Below are positions 63,993-64,000 of a stretch of 64,000 nucleotides of DNA, one piece after another. Source of the DNA: Acidobacteria bacterium AB60 (GTDB lineage Bacteria; Acidobacteriota; Terriglobia; Terriglobales; Acidobacteriaceae); NCBI GenBank assembly GCA_008682415.1, contig VANK01000002.1, positions 434,001-498,000 on the forward strand, given 5' to 3'. The translations under genes were made by a program, and so were the position numbers. Positions within the stretch are counted from its first letter, which is position 1; each line of letters opens with the position of its first letter. The notes under the pieces are model-generated. The model was given only the letters and a program-made list of their open reading frames with translations, made no database searches and was not told where the DNA came from.

Positions 63993-64000
63993 CCGCGCGG

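Overview
The window looks like a chromosomal segment of a high-GC Acidobacteriota bacterium, probably class Terriglobia. This is inferred from gene content: an Oar-like TonB-dependent receptor with a carboxypeptidase-regulatory-like N-terminus, a TIGR03118-type secreted protein, a LiaI/DUF4097 envelope locus, GH95/GH30 glycosidases, and the style of the intergenic hairpin repeats. No phage, transposase, CRISPR array or rRNA was seen.

Layout. 1-2978: 3' part of an outer-membrane receptor. 3071-3166: hexanucleotide microsatellite. 3301-6027: alaS. 6071-7665: two clusters (6 and 8 units) of a modular hairpin repeat with a small helical-protein gene between them; a further copy with a different hairpin core lies just upstream of dnaG. 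8355-14133: an Hsp70-like gene divergent from dnaG, then rpoD. 14400-20809: TIGR03118 protein, Na+/solute symporter, SDR, MmcQ/YjbR protein and secreted adenosine deaminase-like protein. 21002-21076: tRNA-Phe. 21164-21963: DUF1778/GNAT toxin-antitoxin pair. 22218-27326: formate dehydrogenase operon whose catalytic subunit is a selenoprotein (in-frame UGA plus SECIS hairpin). 27463-29199: YceI and pirin genes sharing a 12-bp palindrome that recurs upstream of the nitroreductase gene at 54983. 29383-29458: tRNA with CAU anticodon, probably tRNA-Ile2. 29545-36610: GH30 plus two GH95-type hydrolases. 37110-43743: trpC-trpF-(frameshifted ATPase)-trpB-trpA, chorismate mutase, DAHP synthase and prephenate dehydrogenase. 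43774-44987: PIN toxin with an unusual partner. 45389-51077: large secreted unknown, glutaredoxin-like protein, frameshifted PAS histidine kinase, cytochrome c. 51166-54983: glgC, outer-membrane barrel, YdcF-like, nitroreductase. 55150-59354: MsrB, EAL-HDOD protein, small zinc protein, MsrA, NAD-dependent reductase. 59706-63942: ECF sigma, anti-sigma and three envelope proteins in one operon.

How the genes fit together. trp/aro genes supply aromatic amino acids from DAHP to tryptophan and the tyrosine branch; trpE, trpG and trpD are not here. The glycosidase group and the receptor suit a plant- or soil-polysaccharide lifestyle. Formate dehydrogenase, cytochrome c, YceI, pirin, nitroreductase and the exported Msr proteins point to respiratory and redox functions. 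The terminal sigma locus looks like an envelope-stress module. Two genes (near 38,940 and 49,660) carry single-base frameshifts with well-preserved downstream frames, so either sequencing error or recent inactivation is possible.
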